Source of the DNA: Telopea speciosissima
Lineage: Eukaryota > Streptophyta > Magnoliopsida > Proteales > Proteaceae
DNA length: 64,000 bases
Assembly (NCBI RefSeq): GCF_018873765.1
Contig: NC_057925.1
Span: forward strand, 7,637,568 to 7,701,567
Reading direction: 5' to 3'
Shown here: in pieces, positions 45,098 through 55,330 of the stretch
Layout: every line of letters starts with the position of its first letter
How positions within the stretch are numbered: the first letter of the stretch is position 1
The notes under the pieces: model-generated
The model's database searches: none
What the model was told of the DNA's origin: nothing
Seen by the model: the letters and a program-made list of their open reading frames with translations, nothing else
Program-made: the position numbers and the translations under genes

Positions 45098-47310
45098 TGT
45101 TACACCCGTACCCCAGATATCCCCTATACCTCGGGGCAATTTAGACCTTACCCAATGGGTAATGCCTTATGGCCATGGTCAACCCTAATAACCTTGAACT
45201 GAAAATAGTATAATACGAACCCCCTCGAAGTTTTGGAGGTATGGGCCAAAGCCCCGCCACTTTCCATGAAGTTTGGGCCATGACAGCAGCATCGAAGTCA
45301 CGAACTCTTGTTGAATCCGCTCGAGGATCCGCCCGTGCTGTCATCAGCATTTTTGGGTTAATTTCAGGTGGGACCCACACCCCCGTGTCCCAGACATCTT
45401 AGTTTAACCCTTGGACCCTAATTGAGACCCAACCTTGTAGGATCTTGGATCCATGAGTTCAAGCCTAGGTTCTAGTGACCCTAGGAATGCTTAGACACCC
45501 CTCCCCTGTTCCTGAGATGCTAAGGAGCTCCAAGCTGGAGCTGAAACTCCTTGAAATCTAGGAAGAGACTATCAGCGAACGAACGATCAGATCCATCTAT
45601 CATGGTACCGCCCGTCAGTCTGCCCAGTATAAACCCTGTGTGTTGGCCTGAGCGGACGAAGGCACAGATTCACTCTGTTTGCCTCCGCCCGGGGCCTATT
45701 GCTCTCGGGTCTATCTTAGGATATCAAACGGATGCAGGGGCGGACCCAAGAAGCACATCCGCCTATGGATCCGCTCCCCTTTATGATTGCCTCAGGTGTC
45801 AAACGGATGCACCACCGAACTCAAGTGAGAAGTTTTGCTCGTGGGTCCGCTCGCCCTGTTTTCACCTTTTGGCCTGAACGGAGTCAGGGGTGGATTCACC
45901 TCTGCTGAGACCGCCCGTGAGTCCGCTCGTGCTGTCTTGGTTGAAACTTGATTTTAACCATTTGGGGCCTAGCATGGGACCCTTCTATATCCATTTTAAT
46001 GATTTCCTTTATATGTCTAGGTTGGTGCACCGGTGAGATTCATCTGAACCACGTCGGATGTTACCCGAAGCCCTGGAAATTCATGCTAATCACGCCCGAT
46101 GACACCTATGCCTGGTGAGTGGGTTCTGGGTGACTTTGTTGGGTTTGAATATTATATAATTGTTAATATTAAGTATGCTATCCTATACTTATAAGCATTG
46201 TGCGCATTGCATCTTATTCGATTATGAACTGTTGTGGTTATGATAGTAAGCTCACCATTATATCGGGCTACGGTGCTGGGTGTGCCGGTACTGGAACCCC
46301 AATTTACTTAATTATGAAATATGTTGTATGTCATCCTGAACTGTATGTGTCATGCCGTACTGGTACTCGGGTACTAGATGGAATGGGACATTGATGCACC
46401 CGAAATACCTCTCGGGACGATAGGATTTGCATATAGTATATCTGTGGCTAGGATGCTTGTTCCCTTATGCTACAACCCTTGCCAACAGGGGTTTATGTGT
46501 TCCATAATCTGAGCTTCTGCGGTCTGTGGAGGTAGGAGAGGCCAGGGCAGGGGTAGTGATGGCTATCGGGGTTTGTCACTGGGTGGTCATGATGACTTCT
46601 ACCGACACAGGTCCCTTCGTGATAATTGAGGTCTCACTGGGGCGATAGGATAAGTGACCCTCAATGTTTCTCGAGTTATCACAGTAGCATATACTTCACT
46701 GATAGAATTGTGTGCTAGGTGAAAAATGAATCTAACATTAGCATGCATCATTCTGTTTGATATTGATTGTGTGATGTGTGCGCATTCCCCTTTGCTCCCT
46801 CACTAGCTAGTGTAGCTAACCCCGTTGTACAACCACTTTTTAGTTTATATGCAGATACCCTCTTGATGAGCACCGTTGGATGCAGATCAAGTGGGGTTGA
46901 TGACTATGACTTGGATGTAGATGTACACCCAAGCATTCGAGCCCTTAGGGCGATTGTTTAATTATTATTTAATTTTCTGTATTCATTCCACAATCATGTA
47001 TAAACTGTATGCTTACTTATTAGGAGAGATTGAGTGGTTATGAACACTGTTATTGTACTACGTGTTATCATTACAGAACCGATGTCTATAATTTCACATA
47101 TTTGAATTTAATTTCGCTTATACTAACTCTATAATTGGAACGATTTATTCCTTTCGGTACGTTCCTTTCTGTCGTCAAAATATGATGATAGGGTGGACTG
47201 TGGCTTGAAACACTACATCAGTGATCCTGGTAGGCGTTGGGATGATGTGTGATTGTCCCAATCATACCCCTATGTGGCAAACTATCTTACATCGGGATAG
47301 GGGCGTGACA
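45098..47310 (+). repeat. 3' LTR, 2213 bp
   Basis: Starts TGTTACACCCGTACCCCAGA and ends GATAGGGGCGTGACA, the canonical TG...CA form of many plant gypsy LTRs. It contains one dyad array (45555-45930) and single copies of the segments duplicated or interrupted in the 5' LTR. Confidence 0.88.
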
Positions 47311-47620
47311 ATAACCGTCGTAAAAAAATGCAAAAATCATAAGAGTGCTCCGTTAGGGTTGAGTGAATGAGGAAAAATAGGAGGGAGAGAAAGAGATGGG
47401 ACGATTGAGTTTGAACTTGGGTTAACCACGGTTTAAGGATGGGTTTGGTTACCAAACCTGGTTAGTCTTTGGGTTACACCAACCAGGGTCAACTCTTAGT
47501 TAATTTGAGGGTTTCAGATGTGGACCGTTGGATTTGGAAGTGCCACTTGTCGCACTCTCAGGGTGGAAATAATAGGAAATAACCGATCAGGAAATGGAGA
47601 GGAGTAAAATCCCATTATAA
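47311..47620. repeat. right arm of the fold-back element
   Basis: Begins ATAACCGTCGTAAAAAAATG immediately after the LTR end and runs to GGAGTAAAATCCCATTATAAT. It is the inverse of 37661-37912. Without the LTR element the two arms would meet at a GACGG(C/T)TAT/ATAACCGTC centre. Confidence 0.8.
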
Positions 47621-47927
47621 TATGCTTTTTTGATTTAAACGTTCGGATACATATTTAATACGTGTATAATATGCGAACTTACTAACTAAGGGTTGGCATA
47701 TGAAGAAATGACTAGGAATCGGGGTCGATCTGATTTCGATTCAAGCACTAACGATTAGGGTCGATAGAAATCGAGATCTGTGTCAGTCGATTTTGATACA
47801 AATTAGCCGAATCATTGATCCAATTATCAATTCTTGAAACCATGGTTTCGGTCTTCTAAGATTAGTTCTTAAATTATGCTAGAGGCTCCTAGTTAACCCA
47901 ACATTGTTGTGGGTTCAAATTTTAAAG

Positions 47928-48600
47928 TTTTTTTTTTGGAATAAGGAGGGAATATTATTAAAACCGGCAGAATTACAGCCTATAGTATTTTTTCCCAGTG
48001 GCATCATTCCTTAGAAGGTTGGAAAGTGCCGCCGGGAGTCTATTCACACACAAATTGAGCTCTTGGCAATTGAATACAAAGCCAACAAGAATATCCGCAC
48101 AGGAGTTTGTTTCTCGGACATGGTGTTGAAAAACGCAACCCCTAAAGCATCTTTGCAGCTCTTGAATATCTTCAACCAAACTGATAGAGTGCCATGGGGT
48201 TTGGTAAGTACCAAGAACCAGCTGAACTACCATGGTCGAGTCAGAGCGCACTTGCACATGAGTTATGTTTAGGTCGCGGGCTTTCAGGAGACCACATTTC
48301 ATGGCTAGGAGCTCCATGCGAAGGATGCTTCCATCAGGAGTTGCACCAGCCACCGCAAAAAGAGCTTGCCCACTGGCATCACGGCCTATGGTGTCGTAGC
48401 CCCTAAGGTTGTCACGGATCGACCCGTCGCAATTAGCCGCTACCCACTTTGAAGGAGGATGTGGCCAAGCATGCATAGACGGGCAAAAGATGACGAAGGT
48501 GACCTTCATTTTCCATCGATGGAAAAACTCGCGGTTTGGTCCTATATACTTTGGTAAAAAAAGGTTGTTCGATCAAGCTTGTTAGGAAGGAAAGATTTGT
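47928..48600 (-). mobile_element. LINE 3' remnant carrying an RNase H domain
   Basis: A T run at 47928-47938 marks the poly(A) end on the minus strand, followed upstream by an RNase H reading frame (47973-48509). The 5' limit is unclear, because a second T run at about 48604 begins another element. No target duplication could be set. Confidence 0.7.
47973..48509 (-). CDS. plant-type RNase H domain of a LINE (fragment)
   Basis: 178 codons without stops. WVAANCDGSIRDN near residue 24 supplies the first catalytic Asp, ILRMELLAMKCGLLKA the Glu, VQVRSDSTMVVQLVLG the second Asp and NSCADILVGF the last Asp position. This matches the RVT_3 type RNase H at the C-terminus of plant L1-like elements. 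The domain ends KYYRL and stops close to the poly(A) tract. The frame has no reverse transcriptase attached, so this is a 5'-truncated LINE copy rather than a host gene. Initiation at the listed Met is arbitrary. Confidence 0.7.
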   Translation of the reverse strand: MKVTFVIFCPSMHAWPHPPSKWVAANCDGSIRDNLRGYDTIGRDASGQALFAVAGATPDGSILRMELLAMKCGLLKARDLNITHVQVRSDSTMVVQLVLGTYQTPWHSISLVEDIQELQRCFRGCVFQHHVRETNSCADILVGFVFNCQELNLCVNRLPAALSNLLRNDATGKKYYRL

Positions 48601-48603
48601 TGT

Positions 48604-50650
48604 TTTTTTTTTTTTTGGTAGCAATAGGCAAATTATTGATACTATCGTGTATTAGACATGGATGGAGAAGAAACTAACTCCATTAACCATGGATGAGAAA
48701 CAGGTCATACTCTCGTACATGTTAGATAGATTGTAATAAGATGAGAGATTAAATAAATATTATATTATTTGAGTAAAGTGGTTTAGTCCCACATCGGAAA
48801 ACTACAAGAGTTATAAATAGTATTTATTATATTACTTTCTTTATCTCTTGAGTTAAACCGGAAAAGGGAGGCATTCTACGGTGTATATGCGAAGACGACA
48901 TAGCTGTCTGAGCACGCACACGCGCACACAAACACTTAGCACTTTGCATCGCGATGCAGGCAATCTGATCTGGTATGTTGATTTTTTGACATGATTAGAT
49001 TCGTCGGATCAGAAGATCCTACGGTCACGTTTGATATGATATGACTGTTGTGAATAGCTTCATCTCTGGTTTAATCTGTACCGTTAGATCGGATGGCAAT
49101 CGATATAATGGCTTAAATTCAAAATGAACAGATATGTCTATTTAGAAGAGGTGCTTCACTTCTATAAAATAGAAGTGCAGTGTTCAAACGAAATATCTCT
49201 ATCTCTTGCAATTAGTGTCTCTCAAAGAAATTCTATGTCTCGTTTTTTTTTATAGCTTTGTTGAGTCCTGAAGGTGATTTTTGTCGTGTGGGGGCAAATA
49301 TCTCCTTTGAGATAGCGAGTACGCATTCAAGGTAGACTACAATTTCTTTCTCGATTCGATTTTTTCCAACAATGCAACCGATAATGCCTTCCTTGCCAAG
49401 GAGTCAGCCAAGCTTTGCTCCCTTAGAATAAAAGAGAAATTACAATCAGTAAAAAATGATGATAAATGATGAACATCATCCAAAATAGGTTTGAGAGTTA
49501 AAGGAGGAGCAGCATCACTGTGTTAGAGATAATTCACAATAGTTTGTTGGTCCGATTCCACCATCAAATGACTATATCCTTCAGAAATCCCTTCCAATAA
49601 CGTTGACCGTATAGCCAATGCCTCACCTTTAATAGCTGTATGAAAATTTTAAGGCAAGGACAAAGCAAGCAAAATATCACCATGAGGATTCCTATAGATC
49701 AACCCCAAACCACCAGAATCTAATTTATGTTTTAGACTAGCATCACAGTTCACTTTCACCCAATTCTCTTGTGGAGGCTCCCATTGCACAGATCGTTCCA
49801 AATGGTATGTGGTTGCCATCATACAGCTTCCACCATCAACACCGAGCACTGATCTTATGTACTCATCATAAGCATTGGTGGAAGATAGTATATCTTCTTG
49901 AGGACTCCAATGTTTCCACCCAAAAATAAAATCGCATCTTGAAAGCCAAATATACCACAAGATAAAAGATGCAAGAGAGATTAGCCGCCTGTATTCCTCC
50001 TTACCATAAACCGAGAACGACTTCCATTCAAGAATGAAAGATAAATTTGAAAACCATCTTGAGATGGATCAACATATCCCATGCCACTGTCAAACCAGAC
50101 CGCCTTAGCAAAACTACAACCAAGCAAAATATGAGATATAGTCTCTGTAGATCCACAATGACCACAAAGAGGATCAATAGCAATATGGTGATGTTGCAAT
50201 GCACCACCCGTATCAAGACCTGAAGCACACGACTGCCATAAGAACCGTTGTATTTTGAGAAGAGTCTTATTGGACCAAATAATTTGTCAAACCGAATCAG
50301 GAATGCTTCTTGAAGAAGAGGTTGATGAAGTAGAAACCTTTTGCAAACCTAATTCATACCATCGATTGTATAATAAGTGATAAGCACTCTTGACTGTAAA
50401 GATTTTGTTGTTTGGAAGAGCCCAATCAAGGTATTGCCTATTTTCTGTAAGATAGTTTGTTTGAAAGTTGGATTTGGTGAGAATATTTCTATTTGGAAGG
50501 ATCCATGGATCCCATCGCATCCTAATTTTTCCATTCTTATAGAACCTCCTAACACCTTTTCCTTGCAAGTAATTTCACCCAGCATATCTGGGCAATTGGT
50601 TCTCTTGGCCTTCGCACCGAACATCTTCACAGTTTTGTCAAGGATTTCAT
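48604..50650 (-). mobile_element. second LINE remnant (zf-RVT and RNase H), split by a solo LTR
   Basis: The minus-strand 3' end is the T run at 48604-48616 followed by GGTAGCAATAGGC. Coding pieces in order on the minus strand: near 50560-50300 KNGKIRMRWDPWILPNRN and FTVKSAYHLLYNRWYE; near 50200-50000 DPLCGHCGSTETISHILLGC (zf-RVT, CxxC...H); 49960-49650 ENWVKVNCDASLKHKLDSGG (RNase H start); near 49440-49380 SLADSLAKEGIIGCI (RNase H end). Several frame breaks. The frame GGTTGCAT resumes as GTACGAGAG on the far side of the inserted LTR. Confidence 0.75.
48720..49371. mobile_element. candidate solo LTR (copia-like)
   Basis: Starts TGTTAGATAG and ends TTTCCAACA. It contains GTCCCACATCGGAAAACTAC and TATA-like GAGTTATAAATAG about 40 bp later, a common copia/TRIM LTR layout. 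Flanking pentamers GTACA and ATGCA differ by two transitions, so the target duplication is not certain. It interrupts the RNase H frame of the LINE around it. Confidence 0.55.
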
Positions 50651-50659
50651 CACCAATCC

Positions 50660-53600
50660 GAGTTTCCTAAAATCTGAGAAATCATGTATTCTAATTATCT
50701 TTTTCCCACCATCACATCCTTACTTCTTTGGCTTGTGAGAAACAAACTGATCTTTAAGAACATCGAGCCAAATCCTTAACCTTCAAATTTCTCCTTGCCA
50801 ATCGACCACCCCAACCCCCCACCATTAACCCCACCCCAATCAAATTTTTTACTTAAATCTCCCAACAACCGTACACATCATCTTTATCACCGACGACAGC
50901 TTTGACCCATCTACAAGGAAGCCGGCTAGACAGTTATCATTATCTCTAACAACCATTTCTCTGTGGCAACTATGAATTTTGGAATTGCAAGAACATCAAT
51001 TTCAAGAAAGTAAAGAGAGAGGAATCCTGCAAGGTACATCAGAAGCAATATCATTAGGTTTAAAAAACCTAGAAATCAGATTCTACAGAAAACTGGTGCA
51101 ATGGCTTATAGAACCGGTGGACCACACTTGGCCGTGGGAGTTCATTGCCATTCTTCTTTACTTTCACTCTTCCCTCTAACTTTGAACTCTGTATATATTA
51201 AAAAAAAAAGGTAGGTGTTCTCTGTGGGGGAGCGTGGTCACTGCATGTGCATGGGAGCCAATGAGAGTGTGCGCATTGGCATCACAAGAGCAGGATTTCC
51301 ACTTTTAATGGGGGGGGGGGGGGGGCAGTTCACCCGATAGAAACCGGTCTTCCTATTACTTGGCTGGCCACATGTTAAAATTAAAACTAAATAAAATACT
51401 GTAACAAAAGCTAGGGTTTATAAACCACATACAGAATCGTTTGCATGCAAGGTTACCATATAGAATTTAAAGAAAACAAAATATATAGCATACGACATGA
51501 CAATGCAACAAGGATAGAAATCTTGATTAGGCAAAACCTTAACCATAATGCATGGAAGGAAAAAGAAAACCCTGATAATGCAAAAGAATCAAACAATAAA
51601 ATGAAAATCGATCATAATTCTTATGATAAAAAAATGACAAAATAAACATAAAAATTTGTACATAATAAAATATAAAAAATTATCAAAACGCCCCCTAAGG
51701 TTAAAACAAGCTTCCAAGACCTAAGAAAATCCCGAAAAGTAGGAAAAATTCTCTAGAATGACATCAACAATGAGAACGTGATGAAAACACTTAAAAGCAT
51801 GAATTTGATTGCAAAACATAAAATCAAGATTAAAACCCTAAAACACTTACAAAAATACCTATTCTAGAAATAAAAACCATGAAAGAAGGAAAACATGCAT
51901 GCAAGAAGCAAAAGAGACAATGCAGACATTGAACATACAAATAAAACCTAGGTCTCAAATGAGAAGTAAGCTTGAATACAAGAATGAGAACCTAAGCTAT
52001 ATGCATGTGTAAAAATGTGAAGAATTCCTAATATTAAAACATACAGAGTATCATCATCACATACCTAGACAAACCAATATTGCATGAGAATCATCTTAGA
52101 TTGATAGTAGAAAACAATATACTACATACCCTTCGAGAATCTAACATTTGGACACATAAAGAAGAAGAAAGATGATGTATGTAAAAGAAGAGAAAATAAA
52201 ATCATCCATGAATAGACTATATAGCATGTCAAAATGGAGCATTCAAATAGAGCTATATCATAGAATCACCATGGAAAGATGGAGGGGAAAAAGAAAAATG
52301 ACCTAAGCATGTAAAGAGACATGAGACAATCTGCAAACTCACCCAAGAATGCACAAAATGGAAGAATAGAACAATGCACATGATTGGAATATATGGTTGA
52401 GACTAAAACAACATACTAAACTTAACCAACAAAACATGAGCGTATGACCACTACCAAAAAAAGAAGGGTCGCGAACCCTTTGAGATATTCAAAACCAAAG
52501 AAGAGAAGGATTTAAACAACCAAAAACTATGTTTAGAACTTTACTTAGTTGGAGACCAACGTGGAAAGAAGGTTGGAGACAGTTCTTGACTTAGGAGAGG
52601 AGCCTCAAATTCAGATTCAACTCAACTCAACCATGCTTGGGGTTTGTTGACTTTCTCTCTCTAGCTCACTCTAGCCATGGAGAATACTCTTTAAACCATG
52701 AGTTTTTGCCATCCTTCTCAACGTGAGAGGATTTCTATTTATAGACTCAGGAAGGACTACACAGCCCTTAGTATGGCCTAGGGTCACACAACCTCATCCA
52801 AATAGTCCAATTTGCATCCTTTGAGTTTGTTTTTCATCAAGGGGTGCAAAAGGGGGCCAACACCATTTGGTCAATCAAAATTGGGCAAGTAGGCATGCTA
52901 ATCACGTCCAAAGGGTGCCTTGGAGGCCAAGGAATGAACCAAGATGAGTTAATGACCTTCAAGGACGAACCTTATTTTGTTATAGCAATAAAATTCGAAA
53001 AAATAGAGTCCACGCACTCTGGAAAATCCCCAAAATTACATTGATCTGGTTTGGCTCGATAACAAAGTCATATCAATGAACATGCTTTGATTTCAAGTCA
53101 AACAGCTAATCTGCCGCACATAACTTATGGTCAGTTGATTTGTGGACTTGACAAGGTCGACATTTTATAGACATTGTTCAACACATTGAAGGGCCAACCA
53201 ACACAAGAGAATGTCGTCTGACATGATCTCGATGGTGAATTGGGTCTTTTAAACGTCAACACGCCCATAGGTGTAGAATGTCAATTTTTTGTCGCTTTAT
53301 CCTGAAGCGGGCTAGTTCCAAGTATAACTGGGTAGGCTAAGCCCATCTAGGGTTGGTTTTGAAATGTTCAGACACCTATATCTTAGGCTCTATATGTCTG
53401 AATTGAATTATTTAAAAGCCATTTTTTTCACATATTTTACATACTTCAATTTGGTATGAAAATCAGGGACTATACTGGCCACATGGACTGCCTTCAATGT
53501 AAATTCCATTCATAAAACATAGAATCTTCTCCTAATTCAAATGCAAATGAGCTCAATTCTGTATCAAACTTAGAGTATAGCAAAATAATCCATCATTCAA

Positions 53601-54079
53601 ATGTTTCGGCAAATTTTCAATTCATATAACCATTTTCATCATATTTTCCCTCGAGAGATATTTTAATCATTTTACATGGATGATTTCTAGACATGTTAGG
53701 AAGTTCGGGAGACTCCCCAAATCTATAGATACAAGACCCCACGTCTCATAGGATATTCATTATCATCAGAGCAGCCTTCGGGATGACAAAATGAGGTGTC
53801 TATAGTCTCCTGTTCACTTGTCCAGTTTCAACCAAATTGAGTAGCTCAAGTGGTGAAATAAAACTTCTTAAATGTAGTATAGTATAATGAAAAATTTTGA
53901 AATCAAATTGACGACTCAAAAAACAAAGAGAAAATATACCAATATGTGGGAGTTTATATGATTAAATTTGAGTATAAAATTTTACCATGGTCAATCCAAA
54001 CCATTCCTTAAATATCCAATGATAGGATTCAACACAAACTTTTCGTGTGATATAACTATATGTGTAAACAATACATACC
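50660..54079. other. intergenic, no gene or bounded element recognised
   Basis: AT-rich with many short frames and no family signal. At 51210-51325 a piece resembling half a MITE (GGTGTTCTCTGTGGGGGAGC) precedes a G tract. The text around 53760-53810 (GGGATGACAAAATGAGGTGT, then CTATAGTCTCC) resembles plant gypsy-element junction sequence, so an old LTR may underlie 51.4-53.8 kb. I could not find matching ends. Confidence 0.35.
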
Positions 54080-54088
54080 ATCTTGATT

Positions 54089-54489
54089 AAGGATGCAACC
54101 AAGTGGATCTGGGTCGGGTTTTTTAAAACCTCAGCCCAACCCTAGGTCCCCCTAGCTCAACCAAAGCCCATCCCAACCCGAGGTCGGCTAGAATATTGCA
54201 GCCTAAGCGCACCCCTATCGGGCTTAACCTAGCCCAACCCAACCTTGATTGACTTTGAATGAGTTGAGTTGGCCTGGGTTGGCCTTGATTGACCCTAATG
54301 ACCCCTATGTTTGTCATTACAAGGGTAGGCATGGCTTAGCTCAACCTGAGGTCTTAATCCAAGCTCGACCCAGTCCTAGAAATCTCAATCCTAGTCATCC
54401 CAACGACTGAAAAGCCCAATCCAGGCCCTATCGGGCTCTGGGCGAGCTTGGTTGGGCTCGAGCTCATTGGGCCAAACTTGCACCCCCTA
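54089..54489. mobile_element. hAT-like MITE, 401 bp
   Basis: Flanked by a perfect direct repeat ATCTTGATT (54080-54088 and 54490-54498). Short inverted ends: AAGGATGCAACC and TTGCACCCCCTA. The interior is rich in GGGCTNGGTTGGGC-type subterminal repeats (e.g. GGTTGGGCTCGAGCTCATTG). Confidence 0.75.
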
Positions 54490-55082
54490 ATCTTGATTTC
54501 CGTAGTCTGAGAAAACTAATTGTGACAAATTATTAGCATCATTTGGATTGTAACTTGAGTTGTAAACAATTTGGATACTGAGTGGATATTATCTATTTGT
54601 ATCCGACCTGATTATCCCTTCGGATTATATGATATCCAATCCTGTGGATCTTTAGTACTCAAAATCCATATCCGATTAATTATCTGAATATTTAAAATAT
54701 AAAAATATCAAATAATGTAAATTAAAAGAATAAAGATAAATGGTGGTTTAAATTGGGACACATGAGTCTTGGGGCTTAAAAAGACAAAACGAAACAAAAA
54801 AATAATTTTCTTGCGACTCCAAAGGTATCAAAGAGGGATATTTTTCATCTGTGAGTACTGAGTACTGAGTACTTTTCTTATCCCCTCAACGGCTCCCCCA
54901 CTTTCATTTCCTGCAATAAAGGAAATCCAAATCAGCCAATGAGAAACCAGGAAATTTCATCACTAACGGTCTCAAGGATAGATAAGTCGACACCCTGTTT
55001 GTGAAGACTTAACATTAACACGAAAATAAATTCAATCTCAAAAAACCCCAATCATAATTCTTTATCGTCCCTCTCATTTAGC

Positions 55083-55088
55083 CACGTG
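55083..55088 (+). promoter_or_regulatory. G-box/ABRE (CACGTG) upstream of CHLH
   Basis: CCACGTGTC, about 245 bp before the CHLH start codon. G-boxes bind HY5/PIF-type factors that control chlorophyll-synthesis genes (established knowledge). Activity here is inference. Confidence 0.55.
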
Positions 55089-55251
55089 TCCCTCACTACA
55101 CCACCAACTGAAAAAACCACCCAGTCTCTGAACTCTCTTTCAGTCCCTTCACTTCCCTCCACACAAATGTACATAAACTCAGCCCTTCAACTTCTCAAGA
55201 AGAAGAAGAAGAAAAGAGATCAAATCATCAAAACAGAGCATATTCTATTAC

Positions 55252-55290
55252 CTCTCTCTCTCTCTCTCTCTGTATCTCTCACTCATTCTC
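55252..55290 (+). repeat. CT-rich (CT)n leader element of CHLH
   Basis: CTCTCTCTCTCTCTCTCTCTG-type run about 45-75 bp before the ATG, most likely in the 5' UTR or a core-promoter pyrimidine patch. Confidence 0.6.
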
Positions 55291-55330
55291 TGTGCTGTGG
55301 GTGTGAATTGAAGAACCAGAGCTTTCACCA

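Larger units (their letters stand above)
37920..47310 (+). mobile_element. LTR retrotransposon derivative, 9.4 kb, no visible gag-pol (LARD-like)
   Basis: LTR copies lie at 37920-40255 and 45098-47310. The element has a tRNA-Met primer-binding site at 40259-40270 and a polypurine-like tract at 45085-45097, preceded by ATTTCGAGGATGAAATTTTT, as in Ty3/gypsy (Tekay-like) elements. The internal 4.8 kb has no reverse transcriptase, integrase, protease or gag that I can recognise. Its only long frames are antisense (41023-41577 and 41644-41991). It is therefore a large non-autonomous derivative. It sits exactly between the two arms of a fold-back element. Confidence 0.85.

Noticed and set aside
50377..50670. 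97-aa plus-strand frame
   Set aside because: Antisense to the LINE zf-RVT region on the minus strand.
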